Below, one piece after another: positions 4,174-6,970 of a stretch of DNA of 6,970 nucleotides. The notes below the pieces were generated by a model. That model was not told the origin of the DNA and searched no databases. It saw only the letters and a list, made by a program, of their open reading frames with translations. Every line of letters starts with the position of its first letter. The stretch's first letter is position 1. The position numbers and the translations under genes were made by a program. The DNA is from Lachnospiraceae bacterium (GTDB lineage: Bacteria; Bacillota; Clostridia; Lachnospirales; Lachnospiraceae): contig JAGCSS010000098.1 of NCBI GenBank assembly GCA_017964055.1, positions 1 to 6,970 on the forward strand. The letters are read 5' to 3'.

Positions 4174-6318
4174 TTACTCTGCAGACGAGATCACGTTTGC
4201 GGCGTTGAGCAGCATCTGTGCCGCCTCGCCTCTGGTCAGGCCGGTCTTGGGTTTGAACTTCTTATCCGTCTTGCTTCCGATCAGTCCCATCGCCCCCGCA
4301 ATGGCTACATAACCTTCATAACCCTTCGCCACGTCCTTGGCGTCCTTATAGGAAAGCTTGTAGATGTCAAGTTTGGCAACCGTACTGAGACCCATCGCCG
4401 TAACGATGAGTTTGGCGGCTTCCTGACGCGAAAGCGCCTTATCTCCCACAAACAGGTCCTCTCTGTATCCGATCACGGGCATCTTCATGATCAGCTGCCC
4501 GAGCTCCTCAGCAGTGATCTTCTTCGAAGGCTCAAAGCTCTCTCCGGGAAGTCCAACGCCCATGCCGGCAAGTATCCTGATGGCCTTTTCGTACTTGGTG
4601 CCCGCGATATCGTTGTACTGATAATCGGTGCGCACGACTTCGTACTCCTCGCCGTTGTAATTGAGCTGCTTGCCTGTAAACGCGTCAACAAACGCGGGGC
4701 TGATCGCAGTCCTGTATACCAGTCTGACGGTCTGCTCATTGCCGTAGCCGTAGATGCTGCCGGTGTTCTCGTACTTGTTTACGATCTCATATACCAGATC
4801 AAAGCCCTCATAGCCCATGTACGCGTCAAAAGCCTTAGCTTCGCCGATAATGCCCTTTGCCGACGGAACCTCTGCATCGGTCCAGTTCATGTTGTAGTAA
4901 TAAACCTTGCCCGTAATGCGGTCCACAGAACCGTTGATGCCGTTTGAAGCAAACGGGATGCCGTCGTTATAGCGGGTATAATTATAGCCGTACGAGAATA
5001 TGTAGTTCCTGCCCATATCGTCGGTATACTGCATATCCGCATTGTCGGCGCTCAGCTGTACCTTTGCGAATCTTTCACTCTCGAAGCTCTTAACGAACTC
5101 CTCAAAAATGTTCCTGCACTGCTTCTTGGAATAATTGAACTTAATGCCTTCGATCTCCTGATCGGAGTAATAGTACATGCCCTTGGTCGAAGCCGAGTAG
5201 CTTAAGAGCTTTCCTGTAGAAGCATCTACGGTCGCACGCGCGTATGCCCTGTAATAATCGCCCTTTTCATAATCCTCCGGGCGGTTGTCGCGCATCGTGA
5301 TGACCCAGGTGTAGCGGTCCTTGTACTCATTTAAGTTCGCGGTCACACTGTTGATATTCTCGTCAACGAGCAGGTATTTGTTAGCCTTGATGAGCTTGAC
5401 CGCATCGTCCGAACTGATAAGGTTCTGCAGCTCGGCGATCCTCTTTATCTCGGCATCGGAAAGCTTTGCTTCGTAGCCTCTGCCGTTGTCCGCGGTGTTG
5501 ACCGCGTCTTCGTCGTAAGCTTCCTTGCTGCCGTATTCGGGATCCTCGCCCCAGTAATTCTTCTTGGTGTAGATCTTGCCGCTCTTTGCGTCCGCCGCGA
5601 TATAGCTCATCGAAGGTGAGTAGGCAAGGAATACCTTCTCATTGCCGTCCTCATCGTATCCCACATAATAACGGGGCACCATCTCGAGCTTTTTGCCGAT
5701 CTTTGACTTTGCCGCATCAGCGCCGATCAGCTTATCCGCCGACGGGATCGCTGCGGTATAATTCCAGTTCGCATCCGCGCTGATCAGATTGCCGTCCTTA
5801 TAACCGATCATGATCGCGATGTAATTGTCCGGCATCTCGATGTTGTTCTCGATCCTTCTGTAAAGGAATCTGTACGCCGCTCTGTAGTACTGGTAGTTGG
5901 TGCTCTTGAGCACTACATGGCCCTTTGCCTCGGGGAAAAGACGCACGAGCAGAGCCTCGGCCGCGGGTGCCATCTCCTCGGCGGTCTTGTCGGGCACACC
6001 GCTCATCTGGGTGTTCTCATAGCTGCTCATATTCATGATATGAGCCTCATCGTCGCAGTTCACGGTGACCGTCTTTGCTGAATCGGCGGTCGTCCAGTTG
6101 AGATACCAGGTTGCCTTCTCACCGTAGTTATTGTAGTTGTAACGGAACTCGGTGAACTCGTCGGGCAGTTCCAGCTTTGTCTTGATCTTCAGCAGGACGT
6201 CCGTCATCTGCTCCTGTGTTTCCTCATTTGCCGCACTGACTCCGACGGGCGCGCCTGTGTAAACGGTTCCCATAACGAGCGCCAGCACCAGCATTAAGGT
6301 AATTAAGCGTTTCCTCAT
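4174..6318 (-). CDS. Secreted YcdB/YcdC-like protein with C-terminal SLH repeats
   Basis: This 714-residue protein has a Sec signal peptide: a basic MRKR start, a hydrophobic core to about residue 20, and a likely cut after VSA near residue 29. The body (about 30-560) is rich in Tyr, Asn and Asp. It repeats a VDxxTGK-like beta-hairpin typical of PepSY/YcdB-YcdC regions: DAKSGKIY (243-250), VDASTGKLLSY (364-374), VDRITGKVYYY (465-475) and VDAFTGKQLNY (544-554). Residues about 570-712 look like three SLH repeats, the first degenerate, with TRAE-like cores TAEE (602-605), SRQE (630-633) and TRGE (695-698). SLH domains usually bind pyruvylated secondary wall polymers, so it is probably cell-surface bound. 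YcdB/YcdC function is not established; an inhibitory or protein-binding role is suggested by PepSY similarity only. Start ATG at 6318 follows AAGGGAG. It is monocistronic between two terminators. Confidence 0.85.
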   Translation of the reverse strand: MRKRLITLMLVLALVMGTVYTGAPVGVSAANEETQEQMTDVLLKIKTKLELPDEFTEFRYNYNNYGEKATWYLNWTTADSAKTVTVNCDDEAHIMNMSSYENTQMSGVPDKTAEEMAPAAEALLVRLFPEAKGHVVLKSTNYQYYRAAYRFLYRRIENNIEMPDNYIAIMIGYKDGNLISADANWNYTAAIPSADKLIGADAAKSKIGKKLEMVPRYYVGYDEDGNEKVFLAYSPSMSYIAADAKSGKIYTKKNYWGEDPEYGSKEAYDEDAVNTADNGRGYEAKLSDAEIKRIAELQNLISSDDAVKLIKANKYLLVDENINSVTANLNEYKDRYTWVITMRDNRPEDYEKGDYYRAYARATVDASTGKLLSYSASTKGMYYYSDQEIEGIKFNYSKKQCRNIFEEFVKSFESERFAKVQLSADNADMQYTDDMGRNYIFSYGYNYTRYNDGIPFASNGINGSVDRITGKVYYYNMNWTDAEVPSAKGIIGEAKAFDAYMGYEGFDLVYEIVNKYENTGSIYGYGNEQTVRLVYRTAISPAFVDAFTGKQLNYNGEEYEVVRTDYQYNDIAGTKYEKAIRILAGMGVGLPGESFEPSKKITAEELGQLIMKMPVIGYREDLFVGDKALSRQEAAKLIVTAMGLSTVAKLDIYKLSYKDAKDVAKGYEGYVAIAGAMGLIGSKTDKKFKPKTGLTRGEAAQMLLNAANVISSAE

Positions 6319-6333
6319 AAATACTCCCTTCCC

Positions 6334-6444
6334 GCATCCTCTTTTGTCTGCCCCCGCGGCTTTCGCAGGGACCTTGCGGATGCCTCATTGATTGTTCCGT
6401 GTATTAGACGACTAAAACCGGATGAAGGTTCCAGAAAGATTATA
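6334..6444 (-). promoter_or_regulatory. Leader and possible promoter of the SLH-protein gene
   Basis: On the minus strand TATAAT reads from 6444 to 6439. No clear -35 is seen; the expected position falls in the T-run of the arcC terminator. A leader of about 115 nt would follow. It contains a nested hairpin: GCATCC/GGATGC (6334-6339 with 6378-6383) outside and GTCTGC/GCA-GAC (6346-6351 with 6365-6372, bulged) inside. No known regulatory RNA is recognised. Confidence 0.3.
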
Positions 6445-6462
6445 AAACTTTTTCGGCCAAAT

Positions 6463-6498
6463 AAAAACCCCTCCGGCGGAGCCTGTCCGTCGAAGGGG
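6463..6498 (-). terminator. Intrinsic terminator of arcC
   Basis: On the minus strand a 5-bp block (6494-6498 with 6468-6472) and, after one mismatch, a 7-bp block with one wobble (6486-6492 with 6474-6480) close a 5-nt loop. Five T follow (complement of 6463-6467). It lies about 40 nt past the stop of carbamate kinase, in the right orientation to end that transcript. Confidence 0.85.
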
Positions 6499-6540
6499 TA
6501 TATGCCTTCCGGCCGGTATACTGTTGTTTTAAGAACGCTC

Positions 6541-6970
6541 TCAGAGGGTGATCGTGGTACCGGTCCTGCCGTTGATACCGTCTTTGGCTTTCTCGAGCAG
6601 CGTGATCAGCGCCTTGCGGCCGGGCTTTGAAGCCGCGAACTCGCAGGCCGCCTGAACCTTCGGAAGCATCGATCCGGGCGCGAACTGGCCCTCCTCGGCA
6701 TATTTCTTTGCCTCTTCGACACTCATATGGTCGAGCCACTGCTCATTTTCCTTTTTGAAATTGATCGCGACTTTCTCGACCGCGGTAAGAATGATCAGGT
6801 AATCCGCGTCGAGATCGCGCGCCATTACCGCGCTCGCGAAATCCTTGTCAATGACTGCGGAAGCGCCCTTTAAGTGGTTTCCGATAAGCGTAACGGGGAT
6901 GCCGCCGCCTCCGCACGCGATAACGATCTCGCCGTTATCGACCAGCTTGCGGATAGCGCTTATCTCGACT
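6541..6970 (-). CDS. arcC: Carbamate kinase, C-terminal part (partial at window edge)
   Basis: About 142 residues remain, a little under half of the usual 310 or so. The enzyme converts carbamoyl phosphate and ADP to ATP, ammonia and CO2, the last energy-yielding step of arginine deiminase or related ureide and agmatine fermentation. Family landmarks in the fragment: CGGGGIPV (19-26), LKGASAVIDKDFAS (33-46), LDADYLIILTAVEKV (53-67), and GQFAPGSMLPK followed by GRKALITLLEKA and the ending GTTITL. It belongs to the amino acid kinase fold, cytoplasmic and homodimeric in known members. The reading frame runs off the right edge, so start, promoter and upstream partners such as arcA or arcB cannot be seen. 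A strong terminator follows, so this is the last gene of its transcript. Confidence 0.95.
   Translation of the reverse strand, partial: VEISAIRKLVDNGEIVIACGGGGIPVTLIGNHLKGASAVIDKDFASAVMARDLDADYLIILTAVEKVAINFKKENEQWLDHMSVEEAKKYAEEGQFAPGSMLPKVQAACEFAASKPGRKALITLLEKAKDGINGRTGTTITL

Noticed and set aside
4066..4947. Long plus-strand open frame (293 codons) opposite the SLH-protein gene
   Set aside because: It runs through the terminator at 4128-4158 and mirrors the codon pattern of the real minus-strand gene; the protein has no recognisable motif or ribosome site.
1..6970. CRISPR arrays, tRNA or rRNA genes, insertion sequences
   Set aside because: No regularly spaced repeats, no tRNA-like cloverleaf and no transposase motif were seen on either strand.

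Overview
The window looks like a chromosomal segment of a Gram-positive anaerobe, most likely class Clostridia and possibly Lachnospiraceae. This rests on the long two-domain form of hibernation promoting factor, strong AGGAGG-type ribosome binding sites, a secreted YcdB/YcdC-like protein with S-layer homology (SLH) repeats, a fermentative carbamate kinase, moderately GC-rich genes and AT-rich intergenic DNA. The taxonomic placement is inference.

Layout, left to right. (1) Bases 1-1568 (+): the last codons of an unidentified gene overlap by ATGA the start of an intracellular GH29 alpha-L-fucosidase, probably the end of a glycan-use operon. (2) Bases 1596-2379 (-): hpf (long form) with an extended -10 promoter, a structured 3' UTR and a strong intrinsic terminator. 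(3) Bases 2259-2998: a long divergent intergenic region, very AT-rich from about 2340. It carries two perfect DnaA-box sequences plus two relaxed ones, a near-consensus promoter whose spacer contains one of the boxes, a 17-bp palindrome, a hairpin and the probable trxB promoter. (4) Bases 2999-3913 (+): trxB, thioredoxin reductase. (5) Bases 3914-4173: a nested set of helices (3919-4066) that folds far better as minus-strand RNA than as plus-strand RNA, followed by a 13-bp bidirectional terminator. (6) Bases 4174-6318 (-): a secreted YcdB/YcdC-like protein with C-terminal SLH repeats. (7) Bases 6463-6970 (-): terminator and C-terminal part of carbamate kinase (arcC).

The genes do not form one pathway. 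They cover fucoside degradation, ribosome hibernation, thiol redox balance, a cell-surface protein, and ATP formation from carbamoyl phosphate. The most unusual content is non-coding: the minus-strand structured element at 3919-4066, the branched structure behind hpf, and the DnaA-box cluster between hpf and trxB. No tRNA, rRNA, CRISPR array, insertion sequence or phage gene was recognised.
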